Shown piece after piece: positions 8,879 through 17,165 of a DNA stretch of 35,093 nt. How positions within the stretch are numbered: position 1 is the first letter of the stretch; each line of letters begins with the position of its first letter. Position numbers and translations under genes: made by a program. This DNA is from an uncultured Lachnospiraceae bacterium. GTDB lineage: Bacteria; Bacillota; Clostridia; Lachnospirales; Lachnospiraceae. The DNA is taken from contig CANPZL010000024.1 of the NCBI GenBank assembly GCA_947589055.1, positions 1 through 35,093 of the forward strand. The letters run 5' to 3'. Under the pieces are notes generated by a model. It saw nothing but the letters and a program-made list of their open reading frames with translations. It ran no database searches and had not been told where the DNA came from.

Positions 8879-8911
8879 GCACAATGTGCTTGATGGGAAG
8901 CAAAAGCTTCC
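8877..8911 (+). other. Two adjacent hairpins between the acyltransferase and ACP genes
   Basis: AAGCACAATGTGCTT (8877-8891) is a palindrome, and GGAAGC-AAAA-GCTTCC (8896-8911) is a stem with a tetraloop. Neither is followed by a U-run, so they do not look like terminators. They could set RNA stability or processing so that ACP is made in larger amount than the gene before it; this is a guess. Confidence 0.45.
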
Positions 8912-8947
8912 AAATAAATATTTCAATGCAAGAAAGGAAGAAAAATC

Positions 8948-9196
8948 ATGGAAAGAGCAGATGTAGCGGCAAAAATTCGGGAGATGTTGATTGAGAATTT
9001 GAGGATTCCGGCTGAGATATTAGAGGATGATTCGGAATTATTCGGCGGTGATATTGGGTTGGATTCTGTAGATTCTTTAGAGATTATTGCAGGAATCGAC
9101 GATCTGTACGGCGTCAATATGACGGGTGTGGATAAGACGAATTTCCGTGATATAAATGCACTGACAAACTATGTGTTGGAACATGCGGAGGCATAA
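8948..9196 (+). CDS. Acyl carrier protein (dedicated to the ketosynthase operon)
   Basis: An 82-residue acidic protein with the ACP fold: helix I to residue about 18, then the phosphopantetheine attachment motif GLDSVDSLEI with Ser40 as the modified residue, and helix III ending near VLEHAEA. The motif LDSVD departs from the ADSLD of housekeeping FabF-partner ACPs and is closer to ACPs of specialised type II systems, which suggests a private carrier for the chain built by the next gene. Start ATG follows GAAAGGAAG. The ketosynthase start is only 3 bases after its stop, so the two are tightly coupled. No phosphopantetheinyl transferase gene lies in the window. Confidence 0.93.
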   Translation: MERADVAAKIREMLIENLRIPAEILEDDSELFGGDIGLDSVDSLEIIAGIDDLYGVNMTGVDKTNFRDINALTNYVLEHAEA

Positions 9197-9199
9197 TAC

Positions 9200-11407
9200 A
9201 TGAAAAAAAGATGCGTGATCACCGGGCTGGGAATTGTATGCCCGGTCGGAAACAATGTAGCGGAAAGCTGGAACAGTATCCGGCTTGGAAAAACTGGGAT
9301 CCATGAGGTGACCTCCGTGAACACGGAGGGCTGCTATGCCAAGCTGGGCGGTGAGGTGTGCTGTAACGATCTTCCGGCACCCCAATATGACCGTTCAGTC
9401 CGTCTGTGTATAAAAGCGGCAGTAGAGGCTATGGGGGATGCCGGCTTAGATGGTAACGCTGCCGGGGAAGCAGGTATTATCATAGGAAGCTGTATCGGCG
9501 GTGCAGTCAGTATTGATGAATATCTGACCGCACAAAAGACCGGGACAGAGGATAATAGTAAAATCTCGAATATGGCAGCTTCTTCCATCGCAAATAATGC
9601 GGCAAGCTATCTGGGGTTAAATGGCGTTACTGCGAATATCGTAAATGCCTGCGCCGCAGGTACTATGAGCATTGCATATGCTTGTGATCTGATTCAGGCA
9701 GACAGTGGAAGTCTGTTTCTGGCCGGTGGCACGGATCCTTTTTCTTCTCTGGCATTTGCCGGATTTCATGCCTTACAGGCATTGGCAGCAGAAAACTGCT
9801 CGCCCTTAAATCACAGTCAGGGAATCAATCTGGGCGAGGGCTCCGGAATTTTAGTCGTGGAAGAATATGAGCATGCAGTGGCACGGGGAGCCAAGATCTA
9901 TTGTGAGGTTGCCGGATATGGAGTGAACTGTGATGCTTATCATATTACCGCACCGGATCCCAGCGGAGAGGGACAGATGGATGTCATTCGGCGGGCGTTG
10001 GCGTCTGCCGGAGCTGCTCCTTCGGATATTGCTTATGTAAATGCACATGGAACGGGAACTGCAAAGAATGACGAAGCCGAATTCCTATCGCTGCATACTA
10101 TCTTTGATGGTACGAATGTATCCGTCAGTTCAACGAAGTCTATGACCGGCCACTGTCTGGGGGCGGCAGGAGCAGTGGAGGCCGTCTTTACGGTAAAGGC
10201 GGTCAGTGAAGGTGTGCTTCCGCCAACGATCGGATACTCAGAGGAGGACAAGATTGTTCTGGCTAAAAAAGCCGGTGCGTTGGATTTTGTTGCAAATGAA
10301 AGCCGAAAAAAGGCGATTCCAATGGCAATGTCGAATTCCTTTGCATTTGGTGGTACAAATGCAAGTATTATTTTTGCAAAGGAAGGATGGAAAGCACCTT
10401 TAACAGAAGCGGAAACAGAAACGAAGATATATGTTACCGGCTTTGGAATGCAGATAAGCCAGTCTCAGGGAATGCCGGTTGCGTCTTTAAATCTGGAAAT
10501 GAAGGATTTTACGGAACGTGGTGTGAAATTAGGCGTATTTCGTAAGCTGGATAAGTTCAGTCAGTTACAGCTTTTAAGCGGAATCGATGCGCTCGAATGC
10601 GCCGGTATTACCGTATCAGAAGAAAATGAGCGGAAAATCGGTACGATCATCGGTACATCGGCAGGACCGGTGACAGAAGTGTCTAATTTTCAAAAAAATA
10701 TATGTGATAAAGGTACGACGGCAGGAAGTGCGTTTACCTTCCCGAATACCGTGTATAATGCGGCGGGCGGTCATTTTTCCATTTTCACAAAAACGAAGGG
10801 ATATTGTGCTACGGTGGCAAACGGAACCCAAGCCGGGCTTCAAAGTATCGCTTATGCCTGTGATGTGCTGAAAAGTGGTAATGAGGCTATCATGCTGGCG
10901 GCAGGAACGGATGAAGGCTCTGATATGGTTACATATTTTTACGAGCATAGCGGTATAAACGGAAGCCGGACGCTAGGGGAGGGAAGTTCTACCGTTTGTC
11001 TGGAAACTCTATCCAGTGCGGAAACCCGGAATGCCCATAAATATGCAGAGATCGCAGGCTATGCCTTAACCCACTCGGCCGGACAAGCATGTTATACAGA
11101 GCAGGAAGCTATGCGGGATGCTATTACAGCCGCTCTGAACAAGGCGGGTATTGAACCGGCGGCTGTGGACCGTATCTATGCAGTTACGTCAAATCGTGAA
11201 AATGGAGCTTTGGAAGAACAGGTATTAAACGAGATGTTTGGAAATACCGATCGTATAGATGTGCGGGAGCAGACCGGTGACTGTCGAGCGGCCAGTGCAA
11301 ATATGCAGGTTATTGAAGCGGCAAAGGCAATCGATGAAAAAAAGATCAAAACAGCATTGGCAGTTGCTTATGGCTGCGGCTCATATTGTGCAATCGTTTT
11401 AAAATAA
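9200..11407 (+). CDS. Fused ketosynthase / chain-length-factor-like protein (KS-CLF in one chain)
   Basis: A 735-residue protein made of two beta-ketoacyl-ACP synthase domains in tandem. Domain 1 (about 1-400) is complete: Cys151 in NACAAG, His283 in NAHGTGT, His318 in MTGHCLGAAG, and the terminal FAFGGTN. It should load an acyl group and condense it with malonyl-ACP. Domain 2 (about 408-735) aligns with the same fold (YVTGFGM start, SIAYACD repeated in both domains, AAGTDEGSD matching AGGTDPFSS) but all three catalytic positions are changed: Thr543 for Cys, Ser664 for His, Asp694 for His. This is the pattern of a KS-alpha with a KS-beta or chain length factor, which are normally separate subunits of a heterodimer. 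Single-domain FabF proteins are about 410 residues. Located directly after the ACP gene and before ketoreductase and dehydratase genes. Assignment as KS is certain; the CLF role of domain 2 is inference. Confidence 0.93.
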   Translation: MKKRCVITGLGIVCPVGNNVAESWNSIRLGKTGIHEVTSVNTEGCYAKLGGEVCCNDLPAPQYDRSVRLCIKAAVEAMGDAGLDGNAAGEAGIIIGSCIGGAVSIDEYLTAQKTGTEDNSKISNMAASSIANNAASYLGLNGVTANIVNACAAGTMSIAYACDLIQADSGSLFLAGGTDPFSSLAFAGFHALQALAAENCSPLNHSQGINLGEGSGILVVEEYEHAVARGAKIYCEVAGYGVNCDAYHITAPDPSGEGQMDVIRRALASAGAAPSDIAYVNAHGTGTAKNDEAEFLSLHTIFDGTNVSVSSTKSMTGHCLGAAGAVEAVFTVKAVSEGVLPPTIGYSEEDKIVLAKKAGALDFVANESRKKAIPMAMSNSFAFGGTNASIIFAKEGWKAPLTEAETETKIYVTGFGMQISQSQGMPVASLNLEMKDFTERGVKLGVFRKLDKFSQLQLLSGIDALECAGITVSEENERKIGTIIGTSAGPVTEVSNFQKNICDKGTTAGSAFTFPNTVYNAAGGHFSIFTKTKGYCATVANGTQAGLQSIAYACDVLKSGNEAIMLAAGTDEGSDMVTYFYEHSGINGSRTLGEGSSTVCLETLSSAETRNAHKYAEIAGYALTHSAGQACYTEQEAMRDAITAALNKAGIEPAAVDRIYAVTSNRENGALEEQVLNEMFGNTDRIDVREQTGDCRAASANMQVIEAAKAIDEKKIKTALAVAYGCGSYCAIVLK

Positions 11408-11431
11408 CATCGGATTAAAAGGAGAGAAGCT

Positions 11432-12163
11432 ATGAGTACAGCAATCGTAACGGGTGCGTCCAGAGGAATCGGTAAAGCCTGTGCAATCCAGCTTGCAAAA
11501 GCAGGTTATGATATAGCGGTCAATTATGTGTCAAACGAAGCGGCAGCAATGTCAGTAGTGGAGGAAATCGAATCTCTTGGACGAAAAGCACTGGCAGTGC
11601 AGGCGGATACAGCGGATTTAAAAGCAGTGCAGGCAATGTTTCGGACGATAGGTAAAGAATTCGACAGTATTGATGTACTGGTAAATAATGCGGGAGTAGT
11701 GGATGATAAATATCTTCTCATGCTTCCGGAGGATTCCTTAGAACGCAGTCTGGATATAAATATTAAAGGTTATTTTCATTGCGCACAAAACGCTGCTCTG
11801 AAAATGATGCGGAAACGAAAAGGTTGTATTATCAATGTGTCCTCCGTCAGCTCTATAGTAGCGATTCCCGGACAGAGTGTCTATAGTGCGACCAAAGGAG
11901 CGGTAAATGCTATGACCGCTACGTTGGCCAAAGAGCTTGCCCAGTACGGAATCCGGGTAAATGCGGTGGCACCGGGATTTATTGCCACGGATATGATCCA
12001 GCAGATTCCTGAGGAACAGCGGGAAGAGCATTTAAAAGAGGTGCCGCTGGGGCGGTTCGGTGAAGCAGAAGAGGTCGGGAAACTGGTCTGTGCATTATGC
12101 TCGGATGATATGGCTTACATTACCGGACAAACCATAATAATGGATGGAGGACTCAGCTTATGA
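11432..12163 (+). CDS. fabG: 3-oxoacyl-ACP reductase, FabG-type short-chain dehydrogenase
   Basis: Reduces the 3-keto group of the acyl-ACP with NAD(P)H. The 243-residue protein has TGASRGIG (cofactor loop), NNAG, and the catalytic set Ser138, Tyr151 and Lys155 (INVSSVSS, VYSATKGAV), spaced exactly as in E. coli FabG, and it ends in GQTIIMDGG. The ribosome binding site is AAAGGAGAG. It follows the KS fusion by 24 bases, and its stop overlaps the dehydratase start by 4 bases (ATGA), so translation of the two is coupled. In this operon it most likely acts on the chain built by the KS fusion rather than in general fatty acid synthesis. Confidence 0.93.
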   Translation: MSTAIVTGASRGIGKACAIQLAKAGYDIAVNYVSNEAAAMSVVEEIESLGRKALAVQADTADLKAVQAMFRTIGKEFDSIDVLVNNAGVVDDKYLLMLPEDSLERSLDINIKGYFHCAQNAALKMMRKRKGCIINVSSVSSIVAIPGQSVYSATKGAVNAMTATLAKELAQYGIRVNAVAPGFIATDMIQQIPEEQREEHLKEVPLGRFGEAEEVGKLVCALCSDDMAYITGQTIIMDGGLSL

Positions 12164-12609
12164 ATCTGTTGGAAATCAATGAACGAATCCGGCAGCGTCC
12201 CCCGTTTCAGATGATTGAACGGGTAACGGAGCTGGAACCGGGGAAATCAGCAGTCGGTATCAAATGTGTCTCGGTAAACGAGCCATATTTTGAAGGGCAT
12301 ATGCCCGGTTATCCAATCATGCCCGGTGTTCTGTTGATCGAAAGTGCGGCGCAGCTTTGCTCGCTGGTTATCGAGCAGGATGGAAGGGACGAAGATAAGA
12401 TATATGTACTGTTAAAGGTACGGGACTTTAAGTTCGTAAAAGCCGTCATTCCGGGAGAACGCTTGGAAATCAAGGTGGAATGCTTGCGGGCAAGCACCGG
12501 CTTGTATGAGTTTTCGGCACAGATATTGAGTGACGGAAAGTTGCGGGCAAAGGGTGAAATGCTGTTTACAGCAGTAGATAAGGAAAGCATTTATGCAGAA
12601 GAGATATAA
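12160..12609 (+). CDS. fabZ: 3-hydroxyacyl-ACP dehydratase, FabZ-type
   Basis: Removes water from 3-hydroxyacyl-ACP to give trans-2-enoyl-ACP. The 149-residue hot-dog protein opens with RQRPPFQMIERV, has the catalytic His47 in FEGHMPGYPIMPGV and Glu61 in LLIESAAQL (14-residue spacing as in E. coli FabZ), and a normal length for the family. No enoyl-ACP reductase gene accompanies it, so double bonds introduced here may be kept in the product. The start overlaps the ketoreductase stop by 4 bases. Confidence 0.93.
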   Translation: MNLLEINERIRQRPPFQMIERVTELEPGKSAVGIKCVSVNEPYFEGHMPGYPIMPGVLLIESAAQLCSLVIEQDGRDEDKIYVLLKVRDFKFVKAVIPGERLEIKVECLRASTGLYEFSAQILSDGKLRAKGEMLFTAVDKESIYAEEI

Positions 12610-12620
12610 GAGGTGACAGC

Positions 12621-13361
12621 ATGAAGGTATTGATTTTGAATGGCAGTCCGAAGGGAGAAGCAAGCAATACCATGTGGCTGACGAATGCCTTTGTCGCTGG
12701 GTTTCCGGATACGATGGATATAGAGAAGATCCATTTAAGAGAGAAGGAACTGCACCCTTGTATGGGCTGCTTTTCCTGCTGGACGAAAACACCGGGGCAT
12801 TGTGTGATCCAAGATGATATGCAGGAAATATACCGGAAAATATTGGAGGCTGATATTATAATAGAGAGCATTCCTCTTTATTTTGCTGGAATGCCGTCCC
12901 GAATGCGTATCCTGACAGAGCGCTGCCTCCTTTTTACCAAGCGGTATGAGGGAAGTCCGGAAGATACCTTTCATTCCATTTTGGAGATGGAAGAACACAG
13001 CTTAAGAAAAAAACGTCTGGTTATCATATCTTCCTGCGGTTATGTATCGATGGATACTATGTTTGAAGCTCTTACGAAGGAGTTTGACCTAATATGCGGG
13101 AACGGGAATTATACAAAGGTATTATGTGCACAGGGAGAATTGTTGCAGGCAGGAAATCGAACCCGTCAGGTGATACATTATCTGGAAGAAGTGAAAAAGG
13201 CGGGAGGAGAATTTTATGAAACCGGAAGTATCTCCGAAGAACGAATTCGGATTTTGAATACACCGATGGTTTCTCCGAGGACTTTTGAAGTATTGATTAA
13301 ACGGTACTGGCGTGAGCGCATGGAATTGACAGAAACCAGCAGCGAAAATAAAAAGGAATGA
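12621..13361 (+). CDS. Flavodoxin-fold FMN oxidoreductase with a compact four-cysteine motif
   Basis: The 246-residue protein starts with KVLILNGSPKGEASNT, the FMN phosphate-binding loop of NADPH-dependent FMN reductases, and has ADIIIESIPLYFAGMPSRMR, a segment that contacts the isoalloxazine ring in this family. Cys47, Cys50, Cys53 and Cys61 form CX2CX2CX7C, close to the compact cysteine motif of archaeal and clostridial iron-sulfur flavoproteins (Isf), so a [4Fe-4S] cluster is possible. Start ATG follows AGAGGTG. It is 11 bases after the dehydratase and overlaps the next gene by 4 bases, so it is part of the acyl-chain operon; it could reduce, oxidise or desaturate the product, but nothing in the sequence fixes this. 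Confidence 0.82.
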   Translation: MKVLILNGSPKGEASNTMWLTNAFVAGFPDTMDIEKIHLREKELHPCMGCFSCWTKTPGHCVIQDDMQEIYRKILEADIIIESIPLYFAGMPSRMRILTERCLLFTKRYEGSPEDTFHSILEMEEHSLRKKRLVIISSCGYVSMDTMFEALTKEFDLICGNGNYTKVLCAQGELLQAGNRTRQVIHYLEEVKKAGGEFYETGSISEERIRILNTPMVSPRTFEVLIKRYWRERMELTETSSENKKE

Positions 13362-14008
13362 AAAATATGAAAAAAAATGATATTGTCTTACAGGCAAAGA
13401 TATTTAACTTAATTATTCATTCGTTTATGGCGGCGATTGGATTATTCTTATTGCTGTTTACGGGATTGAAACCGGTTCAGGAAGTAATCTTGATCAGTGT
13501 ACTTTGTGTCATGGTAGGTGGTGCGAAGATACTTGGTTATTTTTCAAATGATTTATACCGGCTGGCGTTTCAGTTTGATTTTGCGTCCGGACTGTTTTTG
13601 ATCAGCATAGGGATTTTATTTTGCATTTTTAGCTGGAAGGATCCTATGATCATTTCCAGATTGTTTGGGATTTATGTCTTATTTGACGGTCTGCTGAAGC
13701 TTCAGACTGCCATAGATGCGAAAAAATTCGGAATTCATAAGTGGCTGGTTATGCTGATTACTGCCGTATTAGTAGCAGGAGTAGGGATTTTGACGCTGGT
13801 TGCTCCGTATTCGGAGCTTTTGTCACAGTTTGTACTGCTTTCCGTTTCTTTGATGGCGGACGGATTTGTGAATATCTGGTTTACCGCCTATACGGTTCGG
13901 GTGCGGGCAAAAAAGAAGAATCTGGAAGAACGGTTTGGATTAAAGGATCTTACAGATAAGAAAGAAGAAAAGGAAACTGCTTGCGAACCGAAGGAAAAAA
14001 AGGTATGA
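13358..14008 (+). CDS. DUF308/HdeD-like membrane protein
   Basis: A 216-residue protein with about six hydrophobic helices in three hairpins (for example MAAIGLFLLLFTG, VILISVLCVMVGGAKILGY, GLFLISIGILFCIF, WLVMLITAVLVAGVGILTLV) and a charged cytoplasmic tail ending EKETACEPKEKKV. This repeat pattern fits the DUF308 group that includes acid-resistance protein HdeD; function outside enterics is unknown. Its start overlaps the flavoprotein stop (ATGA), so it is the last gene of the acyl-chain operon, and could handle or sense the lipid product in the membrane (inference). An in-frame ATG at 13367 is an alternative start. A second DUF308-like protein is encoded at 23794. Confidence 0.75.
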   Translation: MKNMKKNDIVLQAKIFNLIIHSFMAAIGLFLLLFTGLKPVQEVILISVLCVMVGGAKILGYFSNDLYRLAFQFDFASGLFLISIGILFCIFSWKDPMIISRLFGIYVLFDGLLKLQTAIDAKKFGIHKWLVMLITAVLVAGVGILTLVAPYSELLSQFVLLSVSLMADGFVNIWFTAYTVRVRAKKKNLEERFGLKDLTDKKEEKETACEPKEKKV

Positions 14009-14065
14009 TTATCCTATCTGATAGTTTGTAACGGAAATCTAGGATTTGGCAGGAGGAGTAGGAAG

Positions 14066-15298
14066 ATGTATAGTTTTGATGAGATCACAAAGGTGGATCC
14101 GGAAATCGGGGCTGCGATTCAAGATGAAGTAGGGAGACAGAACAGCCATATTGAGCTGATCGCTTCTGAAAATGTTGTCAGCAAGGCGGTAATGGCCGCT
14201 ATGGGAAGCCCGCTGACAAACAAATATGCGGAAGGGTATCCGGCAAAACGGTATTATGGCGGCTGTGAATATGTAGATGTGGTGGAAAATCTTGCCATTG
14301 AGCGTGCAAAGAAGATTTTTGGCTGTGAATATGTGAACGTACAGCCGCATTCCGGTGCACAGGCAAATATGGCGGCATTTTTTGCCATTATGGAGCCGGG
14401 TGATACCTTTATGGGAATGAATCTGGCCCACGGCGGCCATTTGACCCATGGAAGCCCGGTCAATCTGTCCGGAAAGTATTTCCATGTAGTTCCTTATGGT
14501 GTGAATGATGATGGATTTATCGATTATGACGAGGTTTTGCGTATTGCGAAGGAATGCAAGCCAAAGCTGATCGTAGCAGGTGCCAGTGCATATGCGAGAG
14601 CCATTGATTTTAAGAAATTCCGGGAAATCGCAGATGAAGTAGGGGCTTATTTGATGGTAGATATGGCACATATCGCCGGTTTGGTTGCGGCAGGACTTCA
14701 TATGAGCCCGATCCCGTATGCCCATGTGACCACGACCACGACTCATAAAACACTGCGGGGGCCAAGAGGTGGTATGATCTTATCCAGTCAAGCAGTCAAT
14801 GAACAACTGAACTTCAATAAAGCGGTATTTCCGGGGATTCAGGGCGGTCCGTTGATGCATGTCATCGCTGCAAAAGCAGTTTGTTTTCAGGAATGCTTAA
14901 CAGATGAATATAAAGAATATCAAAAACAGATCGTTAAAAATGCGGCGGTTCTTTGTCAGGCATTGCAGGAACGGGGCTTTCAGATCGTCTCCGGCGGTAC
15001 GGATAATCATCTGATGCTGGTTGACCTTCAAAATCTGGGCCTGACCGGTAAGGAGGTAGAAAAGCTTCTGGATTCTGTTAATATTACCTGTAATAAGAAT
15101 ACTGTACCGAATGATCCGAAGTCTCCGTTTGTTACGTCCGGTATTCGGCTTGGTACTCCTGCCATTACCTCACGGGGGGCAGTAGAGTCAGATATGGTGA
15201 TCATTGCAGATGCTATCCGGGCAGCAGTGATTGACCATGATAACGATAAGGCAATGAACCTGGTTCGGGATATTACGGACCGATACCCGTTGTATTAA
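14066..15298 (+). CDS. glyA: Serine hydroxymethyltransferase
   Basis: PLP enzyme interconverting serine plus tetrahydrofolate with glycine plus 5,10-methylene-tetrahydrofolate; central to one-carbon and purine/thymidylate metabolism. The 410-residue protein has the family marks: [55 protein letters not shown], the PLP-binding Lys228 in [14 protein letters not shown], and [11 protein letters not shown]. Length is normal and no catalytic residue is missing. The start ATG has AGGAGGAG upstream. It is 57 bases after the membrane protein gene with no clear terminator between them, so read-through from the preceding operon is possible. Confidence 0.97.
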   Translation: MYSFDEITKVDPEIGAAIQDEVGRQNSHIELIASENVVSKAVMAAMGSPLTNKYAEGYPAKRYYGGCEYVDVVENLAIERAKKIFGCEYVNVQPHSGAQANMAAFFAIMEPGDTFMGMNLAHGGHLTHGSPVNLSGKYFHVVPYGVNDDGFIDYDEVLRIAKECKPKLIVAGASAYARAIDFKKFREIADEVGAYLMVDMAHIAGLVAAGLHMSPIPYAHVTTTTTHKTLRGPRGGMILSSQAVNEQLNFNKAVFPGIQGGPLMHVIAAKAVCFQECLTDEYKEYQKQIVKNAAVLCQALQERGFQIVSGGTDNHLMLVDLQNLGLTGKEVEKLLDSVNITCNKNTVPNDPKSPFVTSGIRLGTPAITSRGAVESDMVIIADAIRAAVIDHDNDKAMNLVRDITDRYPLY

Positions 15299-15327
15299 GA
15301 GATTCTGTGATAACGGAGGTGATGGAA

Positions 15328-15939
15328 TTGGATACCAAAGCGATGTTTAAACTGGGATATGGCCTGTATGTACTGACCGGCAGACAGGGTGAAAAAGACA
15401 ATGGCTGCATTGTAAATACCGTTATGCAGGTAACGACCAGTCCCAATCGGATTGCGATTACGGTAAATAAGAGTAATTATACCCATGATATGATTCAGGA
15501 AACCGGAATCTTTAATGTGTCCGTTCTTACTACGGAAACTGATTTTGCGGTGTTTCAACGGTTTGGATTTCAGAGCGGTAGAGATTGTGACAAGTTTAAC
15601 GGTTATACCGGTGTGAAACGGGCGGAAAATGGACTGCTTTATTGTACGGAGCATACCAATGCATATATTTCCGGACAGGTGATAAACACGATAGATCTCG
15701 GTACCCATACCATGTTTATTGCAGATGTAACGGCTTGTGAGATCTTAAGTCCGGAAACATCTGTCACATATGACTATTATCAAAAAAATATCAAACCGCA
15801 GCCAAAGAAAGAGGAAAAGGCTATAGTGGGATACCGCTGTACGATCTGCGGTTATATCTATGAGGGAGAAACGCTTCCGGAGGATTTTGTCTGCCCGCTT
15901 TGTAAGCATGGAGCAGAAGCCTTTGAACCGATACAATAG
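15328..15939 (+). CDS. Flavin reductase-rubredoxin protein (high-molecular-weight rubredoxin type)
   Basis: Passes electrons from NAD(P)H through FMN and a rubredoxin iron centre to a flavodiiron protein. Residues 1-150 are a flavin reductase-like FMN-binding split barrel (FKLGYGLYVLTG, NGCIVNTVMQVT, FNVSVLTTETDF), and the C-terminus is a rubredoxin domain with two knuckles, CTICGYIYEG and CPLCKHGAEAFE. The start is taken as TTG 15328, 8 bases after GGAGG, giving the family-like N-terminus DTKAMFKLGYG; in-frame GTG 15307 and ATG 15322 are less well placed. The next gene, 38 bases downstream, encodes its expected partner FprA. Confidence 0.9.
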   Translation: MDTKAMFKLGYGLYVLTGRQGEKDNGCIVNTVMQVTTSPNRIAITVNKSNYTHDMIQETGIFNVSVLTTETDFAVFQRFGFQSGRDCDKFNGYTGVKRAENGLLYCTEHTNAYISGQVINTIDLGTHTMFIADVTACEILSPETSVTYDYYQKNIKPQPKKEEKAIVGYRCTICGYIYEGETLPEDFVCPLCKHGAEAFEPIQ

Positions 15940-15977
15940 TTGTAATATGACATCGTGCGTGCAGAAATGGAGGAACA

Positions 15978-17144
15978 ATGAAAGAGATTACGATTTCAGA
16001 ACAGATTCGATATGTAGGAGTAGACGATAAGGAGTTGGATTTATTTGAAAGCCAGTATGTGATTCCAAACGGAATATCCTATAATTCGTATATTATCTTA
16101 GACGATAAGATTGCGATCATGGATACGGTAGACGCCAGAAAAACGGAAGAATGGCTGGAGAATGTTAAAAAGACATTAGGAAGCCGTACACCGGATTATT
16201 TGGTGATTTCCCATTTGGAACCAGATCATTCCGGCAGTATTCGTACTGTATTGGAATGTTATCCGGATATAAAACTGGTAGGCAATGCCAAAATCTTTTC
16301 TATGCTGCCGCAGTTTCTAAGGGCAGATCTGACAGGGCGGACTGTAACCGTTGCGGAAGGAGAAACCTTGCAGCTGGGGTCTCATTGCCTGCAATTTTTC
16401 ATGGCACCTATGGTTCATTGGCCGGAGGTTATGGTAGAATATGAGCAGACGGAAAAGGTACTGTTTTCGGCAGATGCATTTGGCAAGTTCGGTGCATTAG
16501 ATACGGACGAGGACTGGGCATGTGAGGCGAGACGGTATTATTTTAACATTGTTGGTAAATACGGTGGGCCTGCAGGTGCATTATTAAAAAAGGCAGCCGG
16601 ACTGGATATTCAGATGATATGTCCATTGCATGGTCCCATTCTGAAAGATAATCTGGCATATTATATTGAAAAGTATCAAATCTGGACCAGCTATCAGCCG
16701 GAGGACGAGGGTATTTTGATCGCTTATGCCTCCATTCATGGAAATACAGCGCAGGCCGCCCGTAAGCTGGGTGAGATGCTGGAAGCAAAAGGGGCGAAAA
16801 AAGTCGTTGTCAGTGATCTGGCACGGGAGGACATGGCGGAAGTGATCGAAGATGCGTTCCGGTATGATAAGATGATTTTAGCATCGGCCAGTTACGACGC
16901 CGGTATTTTCCCCTGCATGGAGAGCTTTTTAAGCCATTTAAAGGCAAAGGCATATCAGAATCGAACGGTCGGCCTGTTGGAAAACGGTTCCTGGGCACCG
17001 TCTGCGGGACGGATAATGAAGGCGGCTATGGCAGAATTAAAAAACATTACGGTAGTGGAACCTATGGTTACGATCACTTCTACTTTGAAGCCGGAGGACG
17101 AACCGAAGCTGGAAGCATTGGCGGAAGCAGTCTTAAAGGCATAA
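15978..17144 (+). CDS. fprA: Flavodiiron protein, FprA family A-type flavoprotein
   Basis: Reduces O2 to water and/or NO to N2O, protecting anaerobes. The 388-residue protein has an N-terminal metallo-beta-lactamase-like domain with the diiron ligands of HLEPDHSGS, HWPEVMVEY, FSADAFGKFG and CPLHGPIL, followed from about residue 250 by a flavodoxin domain (IAYASIHGNTAQAARKLGEML, NGSWAPSAGRIMK). This is the standard class A layout. A ribosome binding site (ATGGAGGA) precedes the ATG. With the flavin reductase-rubredoxin gene directly upstream, the pair forms a complete electron chain, as in Moorella. A strong terminator follows. Confidence 0.95.
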   Translation: MKEITISEQIRYVGVDDKELDLFESQYVIPNGISYNSYIILDDKIAIMDTVDARKTEEWLENVKKTLGSRTPDYLVISHLEPDHSGSIRTVLECYPDIKLVGNAKIFSMLPQFLRADLTGRTVTVAEGETLQLGSHCLQFFMAPMVHWPEVMVEYEQTEKVLFSADAFGKFGALDTDEDWACEARRYYFNIVGKYGGPAGALLKKAAGLDIQMICPLHGPILKDNLAYYIEKYQIWTSYQPEDEGILIAYASIHGNTAQAARKLGEMLEAKGAKKVVVSDLAREDMAEVIEDAFRYDKMILASASYDAGIFPCMESFLSHLKAKAYQNRTVGLLENGSWAPSAGRIMKAAMAELKNITVVEPMVTITSTLKPEDEPKLEALAEAVLKA

Positions 17145-17165
17145 TTATCAGAATAAAAAGAATAG

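Noticed and set aside
8162..14008. Reading the operon as the housekeeping fatty acid synthesis cluster.
   Set aside because: It lacks fabH, fabD, acc genes and any enoyl reductase, and has a fused dead KS domain and a distinct ACP motif, unlike the usual fab operon of Clostridia.
14039..14746. A 235-codon open frame on the minus strand opposite glyA.
   Set aside because: It lies fully over a certain serine hydroxymethyltransferase gene, has no ribosome binding site, and its translation is a mixture without domain features. It is a shadow frame.
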